DNA of 64,000 nucleotides from Aliidiomarina minuta (GTDB taxonomy: Bacteria > Pseudomonadota > Gammaproteobacteria > Enterobacterales > Alteromonadaceae), in NCBI RefSeq assembly GCF_003987145.1, contig NZ_PIPL01000001.1, positions 434,001 through 498,000 of the forward strand, read 5' to 3'. Made by a program: the position numbers and the translations under genes. The notes beneath the pieces are model-generated. The model did not search any database. It worked only from the letters and a program-made list of their open reading frames with translations, and was not told the DNA's origin. Shown here one piece after another: positions 51,653 through 60,510 of this stretch. Every line of letters starts with the position of its first letter. The stretch's first letter is position 1.

Positions 51653-51668
51653 AGAGTTGTCTGGATCT
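51641..51668 (-). promoter_or_regulatory. Candidate ECF promoter of the LON gene, overlapping the divergent one
   Basis: Minus-strand AGATCC (51668-51663), 16 bp, CGTAGT (51646-51641). The two divergent -10 elements sit back to back in ACTACGCGTACT, so the same short segment serves both directions. Confidence 0.55.
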
Positions 51669-51739
51669 ATGATTAAGTGAGATCTGGGTTGAAAATTAAA
51701 CCTATTTTTCGAAATATTTAATGCTGAGCGGAGTTCTGA

Positions 51740-52678
51740 GTGATAAAAGTTGGAATAAGTTCTTGTTTATTAGGACAAAAAGTTAGATTCGACGGTGGCC
51801 ATAAGCGTTCGTCATTCTGCGATGATGAATTGGGCCGACATGTACACTTTGTACCTTACTGCCCGGAAGTGGGCATTGGTCTGTCGGTTCCGCGACCTAC
51901 TATAAGGCTTGAAGGAGAGGGGGACACAGACTCACCGCGGGCGGTTATCCCTAAAACGGGGCAGGATATCACTGTAGAGTTAGCCGACTTTGCGGATCAA
52001 CGACAAACTCAACTTGCTGAGTTAAGCGGTTATGTACTCTGCGCTAAATCACCAAGTTGCGGTATGGAACGCGTTCGCGTGTATCAGCCCGATAGCAACA
52101 TGAATAGTAAAGAGGGCATGGGTATTTTTGCTGCCCGATTGCGTCAGCTGATGCCAGCATTACCGCTGGAAGAAGATGGCCGCCTGAACGACCCTTTACT
52201 GCGCGAAAACTTTATCTTGCGGCTTTATGTATATAACGCCTGGCAGCGTTTGCCTCAGCCGCTACAATCCGCCGATTTGCACCAATTCCATGCGTCGCAG
52301 AAATTCACGCTGCTTGCTCATAACCAACCAGTGTATCGTCGGCTGGGCCGTGAACTTGCGCAACAGAAACGAATAACGGCTGAATTTAAGACTTATTATA
52401 TTGAAACTCTGATGGACGCGCTGTCGCAGCCTGCTAGCAAGAAAAACCATACGAACGTGCTGCAACACATTCAGGGCTTTTTTAAAGATCAGCTCGACAG
52501 TGATGAAAAAGAAGAGCTAGCCAGCCTTATTCTTGAGTACAGAGAGGGACAGCAACCTTTAATGGTGCCACTTACGCTGATTAAACATTATCTGAAAAAG
52601 CATCCGGATGATTATTTGCTGCAGCAATCCTATCTTTCGCCCTATCCGAATGACCTTAAATTAAGATACGGGCTTTAA
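51740..52678 (+). CDS. DUF523 + DUF1722 protein (YbgA-like)
   Basis: 312 residues from a GTG start (51740) with GGAG 10 bp upstream; the sequence then reads IKVGISSCLLGQKVRFDGGH, the invariant DUF523 N terminus. DUF523 (~1-160) has Cys in SSCLLG and LCAKSPSCGMERV, possibly metal/FeS ligands. DUF1722 (~165-310) has the QFHASQKFTLLAHNQPVYRR start and YLSPYPNDLKLR end. Commonly next to photolyase genes; recent family work places such proteins in nucleobase/tRNA-thiolation-linked chemistry, not certain. First gene of the ten-gene operon; photolyase starts 1 bp after the stop. Confidence 0.93.
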   Translation: MIKVGISSCLLGQKVRFDGGHKRSSFCDDELGRHVHFVPYCPEVGIGLSVPRPTIRLEGEGDTDSPRAVIPKTGQDITVELADFADQRQTQLAELSGYVLCAKSPSCGMERVRVYQPDSNMNSKEGMGIFAARLRQLMPALPLEEDGRLNDPLLRENFILRLYVYNAWQRLPQPLQSADLHQFHASQKFTLLAHNQPVYRRLGRELAQQKRITAEFKTYYIETLMDALSQPASKKNHTNVLQHIQGFFKDQLDSDEKEELASLILEYREGQQPLMVPLTLIKHYLKKHPDDYLLQQSYLSPYPNDLKLRYGL

Positions 52679-52679
52679 T

Positions 52680-54092
52680 ATGACAGCGGTAGTATGGTTT
52701 CGCCAGGATTTAAGAATTGCTGACAATGATGCCTTGCATCAGGCCTGTGCCAATCACGAGCAGGTAGTTGCGGTATTTACAATCACCGAAAAACAGTGGC
52801 AAGAGCATGATTGGGCCCCTATAAAGCGTGATTTACTGCAGCGGCAACTGAATTATCTGCAACAGGATTTGGCTGAAAAGGGCGTTCCTTTAGTCATACT
52901 GAGCTGCGATTACTTCCGCCAGTTGCCAGCCGAACTGCTGCAATTGTGTCAGAAGAGGGGAGCTGCAGCGCTTTATGCAAACAGAGACTATCCTTTACAT
53001 GAAGTGCGTCGTGACCGGGCCGTGAATGCCTGGTTACAGCGCCATGGCATGGAATGCCACTGGTTTGACAGTAATCTGTTGGTTAAACCGGGTCAGGTAA
53101 AAACACTCAACGGTACCTATTATAAAAAGTTCACGCCTTTTTTTAAGGCCTGGTTAAAGGTGTTAGATGCGGATGGCATCGATGCCCCGCAATCGTTGGC
53201 AGGGCAGAGACCTAAGATTAATAATGTGCACAGCATTGAACTCGCTGGTGAGAAGAAAAACAGTGCAGCCTGGGCAGGCAGCGAGCATGTGGTAAGAGAT
53301 AGATTGAGCCGTTTTCTGCGTGAAGAGGTTAATCAGTATAAGACCAGTCGTGACGTGCCAGCGCTGGATGCAACTTCCCGTCTGTCACCTTTCTGGGAGT
53401 TAGGAGTGATTGCTCCGCGAGCCGCAGCGCGGTTGTTGCAGTCACAATCTCCGGATTTTCCTTACGGACTTAATGAAGGACCTCATACCTGGCTTAGCGA
53501 ACTGGCCTGGCGCGAGTTTTATCAGCATTTAATGTGGCATGTGCCAAAGCTTTCTTATGGCCAGGCGTTTCAGGAGTATACCGAAGCGTATCCGTGGCGC
53601 CATGATCAGAGTGATTTTAAACGCTGGACTGAAGGTCGAACGGGTTTTCCTATTGTGGATGCAGGTATGCGGCAACTATTACAGGAAGGCTGGATGCACA
53701 ATAGAGTGCGTATGATAGTTGCTAACTTTTTGTGTAAGGATTTGCATATTGACTGGCGCTGGGGCGAACGCTACTTCATGCAGCAGTTAATTGACGGTAG
53801 CTTTGCCGCTAATAACGGTGGCTGGCAGTGGAGTGCTTCGACTGGTACTGATGCGGTGCCGTATTTCCGCGTTTTTAACCCGACCCGTCAAAGCCAGCAG
53901 GTTGATCCTGATGGTCAGTACATCCGTAAATGGGTTAAAGAGTTGGAACAGGTCCCGGTTAAACATATTCACGCCCCATCTGAATACTTAAGGGCGCGTG
54001 GAGAGACCGATTATCCTTTACCCATGGTCGAGCATAAAGACGCTCGAGAGCGTTTTATCTCTACATTCAAAGGGTTGAAAAATGAAAAATAA
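52680..54092 (+). CDS. phrB: Deoxyribodipyrimidine photolyase (class I CPD type)
   Basis: 470 residues, full length. N-terminal antenna domain (VVWFRQDLRIADNDALHQAC) and C-terminal FAD domain (LSELAWREFYQHLMWHVP; FPIVDAGMRQLLQEGWMHNR; and WRWGERYFMQQLIDGSFAAN with the NNGGWQWSASTGTDA segment). The Trp electron-transfer residues in NGGWQWS and WRWGERYF are present. Uses light to split cyclobutane pyrimidine dimers. The ATG abuts the upstream gene; the next gene overlaps its end by 11 bp. RpoE-ChrR control of phr is known in Rhodobacter, consistent with the candidate promoter. Confidence 0.97.
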   Translation: MTAVVWFRQDLRIADNDALHQACANHEQVVAVFTITEKQWQEHDWAPIKRDLLQRQLNYLQQDLAEKGVPLVILSCDYFRQLPAELLQLCQKRGAAALYANRDYPLHEVRRDRAVNAWLQRHGMECHWFDSNLLVKPGQVKTLNGTYYKKFTPFFKAWLKVLDADGIDAPQSLAGQRPKINNVHSIELAGEKKNSAAWAGSEHVVRDRLSRFLREEVNQYKTSRDVPALDATSRLSPFWELGVIAPRAAARLLQSQSPDFPYGLNEGPHTWLSELAWREFYQHLMWHVPKLSYGQAFQEYTEAYPWRHDQSDFKRWTEGRTGFPIVDAGMRQLLQEGWMHNRVRMIVANFLCKDLHIDWRWGERYFMQQLIDGSFAANNGGWQWSASTGTDAVPYFRVFNPTRQSQQVDPDGQYIRKWVKELEQVPVKHIHAPSEYLRARGETDYPLPMVEHKDARERFISTFKGLKNEK

Positions 54093-54522
54093 AGAACTAT
54101 TGAGCGCACTGAAAGAGTTTTATGAAGAGATGGATAAAGGCAAGTTAAACGAGCTGGATAAATTCTACCATAAAGATGTTATTTTTCGCGATCCCGTGCA
54201 GCAGGTCGACGGCCTCAAAGACCTTGAAAGCTATCTCGCGCACAGCATGGAGAATATCGATTATTGTCGTTTTGCCTTTGAAGACGAAGTTATCGGTGAT
54301 GACAGCGCTTTTTTAAGCTGGCAGATGCGCTTTGCGCATCCCAAAATAATGGACGGCGCTGAAATTGTAGTGCCTGGCGTTACCCATATTATTTTTGACG
54401 ACGAAGAGAACAGTATTCGCCAGCATATCGATTATTACGATATGGGCGCTCTGGTTTATGAGCATGTGCCTGTACTGGGCTGGCTCACAGGCAAGGTCAA
54501 AAACCGGATGAAGCCCGAATGA
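54082..54522 (+). CDS. SnoaL/NTF2-like protein
   Basis: 146 residues forming one NTF2-like cone: LKEFYEEMDKGKLNELDKFY, HKDVIFRDPVQQVDG, and IDYYDMGALVYEHVP. In this operon such proteins are conserved next to photolyase in gammaproteobacteria, role unknown. It overlaps phrB by 11 bp and the next gene by 4 bp (ATGA), so it is strongly coupled. Confidence 0.92.
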   Translation: MKNKELLSALKEFYEEMDKGKLNELDKFYHKDVIFRDPVQQVDGLKDLESYLAHSMENIDYCRFAFEDEVIGDDSAFLSWQMRFAHPKIMDGAEIVVPGVTHIIFDDEENSIRQHIDYYDMGALVYEHVPVLGWLTGKVKNRMKPE

Positions 54523-55253
54523 AAATACTGATCACGGGCGCGACCTCAGGCATAGGGGCGCAGCTGGTTAAAGACTACAGTGCTGAAGGTCATGAGGTGA
54601 TCGCCTGTGGCCGCTCTCAGGACAAGTTAGATACCTTAACTCAATCGGTGACCGGTGAGTTGTCGACTTTGCGTTTTGATGTGACGCAGGATTCAGAATG
54701 TGAATCTGCACTGCGAGGGCTAACTGGTTTAGACGTTGTCATTCTGAATGCGGGTGTCTGTGAATACATAGATGATGCTCAGCACTTTGAAGCCGCGCTG
54801 GTTAAACGGGTTTTTGACGCTAATTTTTTTGGTGTGGTCTATTGCGCCCAGGCTTTGCTTCCTCAACTAGAATCGGGTAGCAAACTGGTGGTTGTGGATA
54901 GCATGGCCCGGTTGCTTCCTTTCACCCGGGCTCAGGCTTATGGTGCCAGCAAAGCTGCAGTGCATTATTTTGCTAAAAGCATGCGTGTTGATTTAGCGCC
55001 TAAGGGCATTCAGGTACTGAGTGTAACTCCGGGTTTTGTAAAAACACCAATGACCGACGCCAATGATTTTTCCATGCCGATGCGGGTTAGCGTAGAAGAA
55101 GCTTCGGCTGCGCTTCGCCGGGGCGTTGCTAAAGGTAAATCCAGTATTTATTTCCCGCGGTTGTTTGGTTGGATCATGCGCTTTTTAAACAAGTTACCTG
55201 CCGCTTTACAGGACAGGATATCGAAAAAAATGAAAGAGAAGGACGCTCAATGA
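54519..55253 (+). CDS. SDR oxidoreductase of the photo-oxidative operon
   Basis: 244 residues: TGATSGIG loop, LNAGVCEY, catalytic Ser in VVDSMARLLP and Tyr-x-x-x-Lys in AYGASKAAV, C-terminal short helical tail. Overlaps its neighbours by 4 bp on both sides. Orthologous SDRs occur in RpoE-ChrR target operons with amine oxidase-like, DUF1365 and Cfa-like genes. Substrate unknown; a lipid or carotenoid-like oxidation is possible. Confidence 0.92.
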   Translation: MKILITGATSGIGAQLVKDYSAEGHEVIACGRSQDKLDTLTQSVTGELSTLRFDVTQDSECESALRGLTGLDVVILNAGVCEYIDDAQHFEAALVKRVFDANFFGVVYCAQALLPQLESGSKLVVVDSMARLLPFTRAQAYGASKAAVHYFAKSMRVDLAPKGIQVLSVTPGFVKTPMTDANDFSMPMRVSVEEASAALRRGVAKGKSSIYFPRLFGWIMRFLNKLPAALQDRISKKMKEKDAQ

Positions 55254-56539
55254 AAATTGCCGTTGTCGGAAGTGGTATTTCCGGGCTAACCACTGCTTAC
55301 CTGTTACACAAAGAGCACGAGGTTGAGGTTTTTGAAGCCAATGATTACATAGGTGGCCATACAGCCACTGTTGATATAGAAGAATCAGATGGCTCTTCTC
55401 TGGCCATTGATACTGGTTTTATTGTATTCAATGACCGCACTTACCCCAGGTTTCGTCATTTGATGCGTGAACTGGGGGTTGCCTGGCAGGACGCTGAAAT
55501 GAGTTTTAGCGTACATAATCCGGATACCGGGCTGGAATACAATGGCCATACCCTGGGCAGCATGTTTGCTCAGAAGCGTAACTATTTCAGACCTTCTTTT
55601 TACCGTATGTTGGCAGACATTCTGCGTTTTAATAAAGCGGCTAAAAAAGCCTTGCAGGAAGAGGGCGCCGCCCTGGATGAACGCACGCTGGATGATTTTG
55701 TTAATGAATTAAACGTGGGGTCATTGTTTCGGGGCAATTATCTGTACCCTATGTGCGCCGCCATCTGGTCGGCGAGTTTGCAGGAAGCCGCACGTTTTCC
55801 TCTTGGTTTCTTCCTGCGCTTCTTTATGAATCATGGCTTACTGAACGTTCAGGACAGGCCCCAATGGGCGGTTATAAAAGGCGGTTCCCGCTCTTATATA
55901 CCAGCGCTGACGGCGGGTTTTAAAGATAATATTTATCTGAATTGCAGAATACAAAGTATTACGCGTTCTGAGCAGGGCGTGCAACTTCATCTTGGTGATG
56001 GAAGCATCCGTGAGTTTGATGAAGTGGTGCTGGCCTGTCACAGTGATCAGGCACTGCAGTTGCTGGCCGACCCCAGTGAAGCTGAGTCCGGTATTTTAGG
56101 CGCTATTCCTTATCAGCCTAATGAAGTGGTATTGCACACAGATACTAACTTGCTGCCGAAGCGTCGCGCCGCCTGGGCCAGCTGGAATTATCTGCTACCG
56201 AAGGGTGAACATAAAACAGCCCAGTTAAGCTCGGTCACTTACGACATGAATATTCTGCAGAGCCTGGATACGAAGCAGACTTATTGTGTCACTTTGAATA
56301 ACACCGCTATGATCGACGACAGTAAAATTCTGCGTCGATTTGTTTATCAGCACCCTGTGTATAGTCTGCAATCACTCGCGGCCCGAGCCCGTCGTACTGA
56401 AATATGCGGTCAGAACAGGACTCACTTTTGCGGTGCCTATTGGTATAACGGTTTTCATGAAGATGGCGTACACAGCGCTTTTGATGTGGCCCATCGTTTT
56501 AACCTGATGCCGAGAGTGGCAGAGTTGGAGCAGGATTGA
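55250..56539 (+). CDS. FAD-dependent oxidoreductase (amine-oxidase-like)
   Basis: 429 residues from the ATG at 55250 (ATGA overlap with the SDR). N-terminal dinucleotide fold AVVGSGISGLTTAYLL and GGHTATVD, then FIVFNDRTYPRF, the substrate-domain segment NYLYPMCAAIWSAS, and a C-terminal FAD motif (CGAYWYNGFHEDGVHSA). Closest to the NAD(P)-binding/phytoene-desaturase-like proteins that accompany Cfa-like methyltransferases in singlet-oxygen operons, where they are implicated in unusual (such as furan) fatty-acid synthesis. The exact product here is not established. Confidence 0.93.
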   Translation: MKIAVVGSGISGLTTAYLLHKEHEVEVFEANDYIGGHTATVDIEESDGSSLAIDTGFIVFNDRTYPRFRHLMRELGVAWQDAEMSFSVHNPDTGLEYNGHTLGSMFAQKRNYFRPSFYRMLADILRFNKAAKKALQEEGAALDERTLDDFVNELNVGSLFRGNYLYPMCAAIWSASLQEAARFPLGFFLRFFMNHGLLNVQDRPQWAVIKGGSRSYIPALTAGFKDNIYLNCRIQSITRSEQGVQLHLGDGSIREFDEVVLACHSDQALQLLADPSEAESGILGAIPYQPNEVVLHTDTNLLPKRRAAWASWNYLLPKGEHKTAQLSSVTYDMNILQSLDTKQTYCVTLNNTAMIDDSKILRRFVYQHPVYSLQSLAARARRTEICGQNRTHFCGAYWYNGFHEDGVHSAFDVAHRFNLMPRVAELEQD

Positions 56540-57279
56540 TGAACAGCGCTATTTATCTTGGCAAAGTACGGCATCGCCGCTTTGTGCCGCGGCGCCATGA
56601 TTTCAATTATGAGCTGGTGCAGTGGTGGTTTGCACTGGATGAACTGGAGCAGGTGAATCGCCAAAGCCGCTGGCTCAGCACTGGCGACAGGTTCGCACCG
56701 TTGAGTTTTCGGCCACAAGATTATTTGCGCGGACTGTGGAAGCCGGAGTCGGCGACGCTTACTGAGGCGGTTATTGCAAAGATGTCTGCTTTAGCGGAGA
56801 CTCCTCTGGCGGGTAAAGTTTATTTTCTCGGCAATATTCGTTGCTGGGGCATGTTTTTTAGCCCCTTAAACTGTTACTTCCTGCAACAGGAAGACGGTTC
56901 TTATAGCCATATGATGGCTGAAGTCAGTAATACTCCCTGGCTGGAAAGGCATTATTATCTGGTGGATTTAGCCAACCAGAAACCGACCGACAAAGCTTTT
57001 CATGTATCCCCATTTAATCCCATGGACATGCGTTATCAGTGGAAGATAAAACAACCAGGTAAAGCTCAGTTTGTACATATTGAAGCCCACCGTGAGGAGC
57101 GTGAATTTGACGCTACTTTGCTGTTATCTCGTGTCGAGCTGAACCAAGAACACATAAAAAGCGTATTAAGAAAACATCCGGTCATGACGTTAAGCATTGT
57201 GACCGGAATTTATTGGCAGGCATTAAAGCTGTTTATTAAAAAAGTACCTTTTTATGGTCATCCGCCGGCAAAAAAATAA
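56539..57279 (+). CDS. DUF1365 protein
   Basis: 246 residues; the ATG at 56539 overlaps the FAD gene stop by 1 bp. Family motifs: AIYLGKVRHRRFVPRRHDFN, LNCYFLQQEDG (Asn-x-Tyr), HVSPFNPMDMRYQWK and the C-terminal VTGIYWQALKLFIKKVPFY. Almost always with the FAD oxidoreductase and Cfa-like methyltransferase; function unknown but probably lipid chemistry. Confidence 0.95.
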   Translation: MNSAIYLGKVRHRRFVPRRHDFNYELVQWWFALDELEQVNRQSRWLSTGDRFAPLSFRPQDYLRGLWKPESATLTEAVIAKMSALAETPLAGKVYFLGNIRCWGMFFSPLNCYFLQQEDGSYSHMMAEVSNTPWLERHYYLVDLANQKPTDKAFHVSPFNPMDMRYQWKIKQPGKAQFVHIEAHREEREFDATLLLSRVELNQEHIKSVLRKHPVMTLSIVTGIYWQALKLFIKKVPFYGHPPAKK

Positions 57280-57329
57280 GTTAATAAACGCGGTGATACA
57301 GAGGGAAGTACAGACTGAGGATTTGAAGT

Positions 57330-58598
57330 ATGGCTGAAAGTGAACGAGCGCTAGCGGCTCCAGAGTCAGCAAACTGGTTAGATAAGTTAAGTCGCGAATT
57401 GGGGCTTAAAGTACTTGGTTATGCGCAGCATGGCCACCTGACGCTGGTCGAACAGGGTGAAGTCATTGGTGAGTATGGTCATGCCGAAGCAGAACCTCGC
57501 GCTCGCATTGAGGTTCATCACCCACGCATGTTTCGCCGTTTCTTATTTGACGGTGACATAGGCGCTGGCGAGTCCTTTACCGACGGTGACTGGAGTAGCC
57601 CTGATTTGTTGGCTGTGATTCGTTTCTTTGCGGCGAACCTGCAGGCAATGGATAAAATCAGTGCACGTTTTGGCTGGATTACCTGGCCTTTTCAGAAACT
57701 GAGCTATCTGACTCGTGGCAATAATAAAAAGCAGGCACGCAAAAATATCATTTCCCATTATGATCTGGGCAATGATCTCTATACCCGTTTTCTGGACCAG
57801 CGCATGCAATATTCCAGCGCTATCTATCCACACCCTCAGGCAAACCTCGAAGAAGCTCAGCAGGAAAAATTGCATCGACTTTGTCAGATGCTGGATTTGC
57901 AGCCCGATGACCATCTACTAGAAATAGGCACTGGCTGGGGCGGACTGGCTATTTTTGCCGCGCAGGAATATGGCTGTAAAGTTACTACGACGACGATTTC
58001 CGATGCCCAGTTTGATTATGCCAAAGAGCGTGTTGACGCTTTGGGACTGAGCCAGCAAATAACCTTGTTAAAACAGGATTACCGGGATTTGGAAGGGCGT
58101 TTTGATAAGCTGGTTTCGGTCGAGATGATTGAAGCCGTGGGTGAGAAGTATTTGCCCGGTTTTTTCCGCAAATGTAGTGATTTATTGAAAGAAAACGGCC
58201 GTCTGGTAATTCAGGCTATTACCATTGCTGATCAACGGGCACAGGCTTACAACCGTGATGTTGATTTTATTCAGCGACATATATTTCCTGGTGGCTACCT
58301 GCCTTCTATTGAACTAATGAGTCGTTTATTGAAGAGTAAAACCGACCTGGTGCTTCGTGAGTTGGATGATATTGGCCTGGATTATGCGAAAACGCTAAGC
58401 GACTGGCGGCAGCGTTTTAACAGTCGTCGCAGTGAATTAAATGGCCTGGGGTATGATGATCGCTTTTTCAGACTGTGGAATTACTACCTTTGTTACTGCG
58501 AAGGAGGTTTCAGCGAGCGTCGGGTTAGTGCAGTGCAGTTCACAGCAACTAAACCTGCTGATAAGGGGGCCTTACGAAAACTCACCTCCAACGCCTGA
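57330..58598 (+). CDS. Cyclopropane-fatty-acid synthase-like SAM methyltransferase
   Basis: 422 residues; TGAGGATTTGAAGT precedes the ATG. N-terminal lipid-binding segment (HHPRMFRRFLFDGDIGAGES) and SAM fold: DHLLEIGTGWGGLAIFAAQE, SVEMIEAVGEKYLPGFF, FIQRHIFPGGYLPS, and YYLCYCEGGFSERR at the C terminus, all conserved in the Cfa family. In Rhodobacter related enzymes in the RpoE-ChrR regulon modify membrane fatty acids on exposure to singlet oxygen. Coupled with the next genes. Confidence 0.95.
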   Translation: MAESERALAAPESANWLDKLSRELGLKVLGYAQHGHLTLVEQGEVIGEYGHAEAEPRARIEVHHPRMFRRFLFDGDIGAGESFTDGDWSSPDLLAVIRFFAANLQAMDKISARFGWITWPFQKLSYLTRGNNKKQARKNIISHYDLGNDLYTRFLDQRMQYSSAIYPHPQANLEEAQQEKLHRLCQMLDLQPDDHLLEIGTGWGGLAIFAAQEYGCKVTTTTISDAQFDYAKERVDALGLSQQITLLKQDYRDLEGRFDKLVSVEMIEAVGEKYLPGFFRKCSDLLKENGRLVIQAITIADQRAQAYNRDVDFIQRHIFPGGYLPSIELMSRLLKSKTDLVLRELDDIGLDYAKTLSDWRQRFNSRRSELNGLGYDDRFFRLWNYYLCYCEGGFSERRVSAVQFTATKPADKGALRKLTSNA

Positions 58599-58627
58599 TT
58601 CACTTCTTTTTATTTGATGTCGTCTGG

Positions 58628-59083
58628 TTGTCCGCAGTCTGGGGCAGGGAAGACTGGTTATGGGCTACCTCATTAATGGTCGTTGTTTTGTATGCCAGCG
58701 CTTATAAATACTTGTGGCAGCAGCGTAAAGCGCTCTTAGTAATCATTACTGTGGGATTGATAGCTGAATATCTTGTGGTCGCCCTGGGCTTGATTACCTT
58801 CACGGGCACTGACTATTTACCAGTCTGGCTGGTATTACTGTGGGTGGGCTTTAGCGCGATGGCTCTGGTGGTATTTGGCTGGCTCGGCCAGCGTTATTGG
58901 TTAGCCGCTGTGGCCGGCATTATCTTTGGCCCCATTACTTATTTTGCCGGTGTTCGTCTGGGTGCCGCTGAAATGTTAACTAACCCCTGGCTGGTCGGAA
59001 CTGCTTATTCATTTATCTGGGCATTGTTAATGATGCTCATCCTGTACTTTATTAACAGCGCGAACAAGGAGAGCTTCAAATGA
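58628..59083 (+). CDS. DUF2878 membrane protein
   Basis: At least 151 residues with five to six membrane helices and a hydrophobic C terminus. The listed start (TTG, 58628) probably truncates it: the frame is open back to 58565, and RLIHFFLFDVVWLSAVWG there resembles the first helix of DUF2878 proteins. CTG at 58595 is a possible start, with AAGGGGG at 58563-58569 too far upstream to be ideal. Its end overlaps the next gene by 4 bp. Function unknown; conserved in this operon. Confidence 0.85.
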   Translation: MSAVWGREDWLWATSLMVVVLYASAYKYLWQQRKALLVIITVGLIAEYLVVALGLITFTGTDYLPVWLVLLWVGFSAMALVVFGWLGQRYWLAAVAGIIFGPITYFAGVRLGAAEMLTNPWLVGTAYSFIWALLMMLILYFINSANKESFK

Positions 59084-59607
59084 CTGGATTAAAGATGGTA
59101 GCTGCTGCTCTGGTGTTTGCTGGTGGCCTGGGCGCATTTCCCGCATATGCAAGTCAGTGTACCCCAGAGGTAACTCAGGAACTGACAAAGATAGGTTCCA
59201 CTCGCTTACGGGTTATGTTGTTTCGCGTTTATGACGCTGAGTTAATGACAGATAGCGGACGTTACCCTGAAGCTGAACAGGTGGCATTACGACTCGATTA
59301 TCTGCGCAGCATCAAAGCTGACACTCTGGTAGATACCACCGAAGACGAGTGGGAAAAGCTTGGATATAGCATTGGCGACAACGAACGTCAGTGGTTAAGT
59401 GAATTGCGTGATATGTGGCCGGATGTAAAAAGCGGTGATTGTTTGGTGGCTTATCATGAAAACGGCGCTGGGATACGTTTTTACAGTGCCGATGGCGAAT
59501 TAGGAAAAATAGCAAGCAATGCATTCGCCACGCAGTTTTTTGCTATCTGGTTAGATGAAAACTCGAGTTACCGTCGTAACCGGGATGAGTTACTGGGAGA
59601 ACGATAA
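59080..59607 (+). CDS. Chalcone isomerase-like periplasmic protein
   Basis: 175 residues with a signal peptide (ending AYAS, ~25) followed by a chalcone-isomerase-like fold: STRLRVMLFRVYDAELM, VALRLDYLRSIKADTLVDTT, and FFAIWLDENSSYRR near the end. In bacteria these are not flavonoid enzymes; they are thought to bind fatty acids or act on lipids. Starts at the ATGA overlap with DUF2878 and ends at the TAATG overlap with DUF3833. Confidence 0.92.
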   Translation: MTGLKMVAAALVFAGGLGAFPAYASQCTPEVTQELTKIGSTRLRVMLFRVYDAELMTDSGRYPEAEQVALRLDYLRSIKADTLVDTTEDEWEKLGYSIGDNERQWLSELRDMWPDVKSGDCLVAYHENGAGIRFYSADGELGKIASNAFATQFFAIWLDENSSYRRNRDELLGER

Positions 59608-60143
59608 TGATTAATTATATACGCAACGGCCTGTTGGTATTAAGCCTGTTTTTAGTGGTGGCCTGTTCCGCCAGTATCAGTGACTACGAAGGAGAGACAC
59701 CGGAGCTCAAATTAGAGGAGTTTTTTAACGGCTCTCTGGTCGCTCATGGCATGGTGCAGAACCGACAGGGCAAAGTAACTCAGCGTTTTACCGCTACTAT
59801 GGAAGGTACCTGGGATGGTAATGAGGGCGTGCTGGACGAAATGTTTTACTGGGATGATGGACGTGAAGAACAACGCGTATGGTATCTCACTAAAACTGGC
59901 GAGAAGACCTATGAAGGCCGTGCCAGCGATGTTGTGGGGGTCGCTGAAGGCCAGGTTGAAGGTAATGCATTACACTGGGTTTATCAGCTGGAAGTAGATA
60001 TAGATGGTCGGGGAATGACCCTGACCCTGGATGACTGGATGTATCTGCTGGACGAGGACAGAATCATTAACCGTACAGAAATGCGTTATTTCGGTGTCCG
60101 GGTAGGTGATATTACTTTGTATATTGAACGATTAGATGGATAA
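59607..60143 (+). CDS. DUF3833 lipoprotein
   Basis: 178 residues; lipobox LFLVVAC (Cys20). DUF3833 pattern: LKLEEFFNGSLVAHGMVQNR, FTATMEGTWDGNEGVLDE, HWVYQLEVDIDGRGMTLTLD and YFGVRVGDITLYIERL. Last gene of the operon. Beta-rich, perhaps lipocalin-like, so it may handle the modified lipids, which is inference. Confidence 0.93.
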   Translation: MINYIRNGLLVLSLFLVVACSASISDYEGETPELKLEEFFNGSLVAHGMVQNRQGKVTQRFTATMEGTWDGNEGVLDEMFYWDDGREEQRVWYLTKTGEKTYEGRASDVVGVAEGQVEGNALHWVYQLEVDIDGRGMTLTLDDWMYLLDEDRIINRTEMRYFGVRVGDITLYIERLDG

Positions 60144-60215
60144 TGGCACTTCAGTTTTTACATTAAAGTCCGATAGCATATATATTCGAGCTGTCTTTCC
60201 ATCGAGGCCTGTTTT

Positions 60216-60443
60216 ATGAGTGGAGTGTGTTTTTTCTACAATAGCCCACAATTTCTTGGACAATCCGTGTACATTAAACGTGGCAAAAATCAGGGCAAAA
60301 TGGGGCGAGTGGTGCGTGAGCTGTCAGATGAGTATTACGAAGTCTCTCATGGTGACTTTGATGCTGAGGTCCTGAAAGTGCACCGTAGTGACTTTCTGGT
60401 GCATCGTTATCGGCGGGTGAAAATGCCAGTTGATAGAAGCTGA
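60216..60443 (+). CDS. Small KOW-like protein
   Basis: 75 residues, basic, with a KOW-type motif QSVYIKRGKNQGKMGRVVRE as used by ribosome- or RNA-associated proteins. No family known to me. The ATG at 60216 lacks a clear ribosome site. Followed by a strong terminator. Confidence 0.65.
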   Translation: MSGVCFFYNSPQFLGQSVYIKRGKNQGKMGRVVRELSDEYYEVSHGDFDAEVLKVHRSDFLVHRYRRVKMPVDRS

Positions 60444-60463
60444 GACAAATAATTGAGAACATT

Positions 60464-60490
60464 AAAAAAAGCGCCGAAAGGCGCTTTTTT
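60464..60490. terminator. Bidirectional terminator
   Basis: AAAAAAAGCGCC-GAAA-GGCGCTTTTTT between the KOW-like gene (+) and the following minus-strand gene. Confidence 0.93.
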
Positions 60491-60510
60491 AATGTTCAGG
60501 AGCAGATGTT

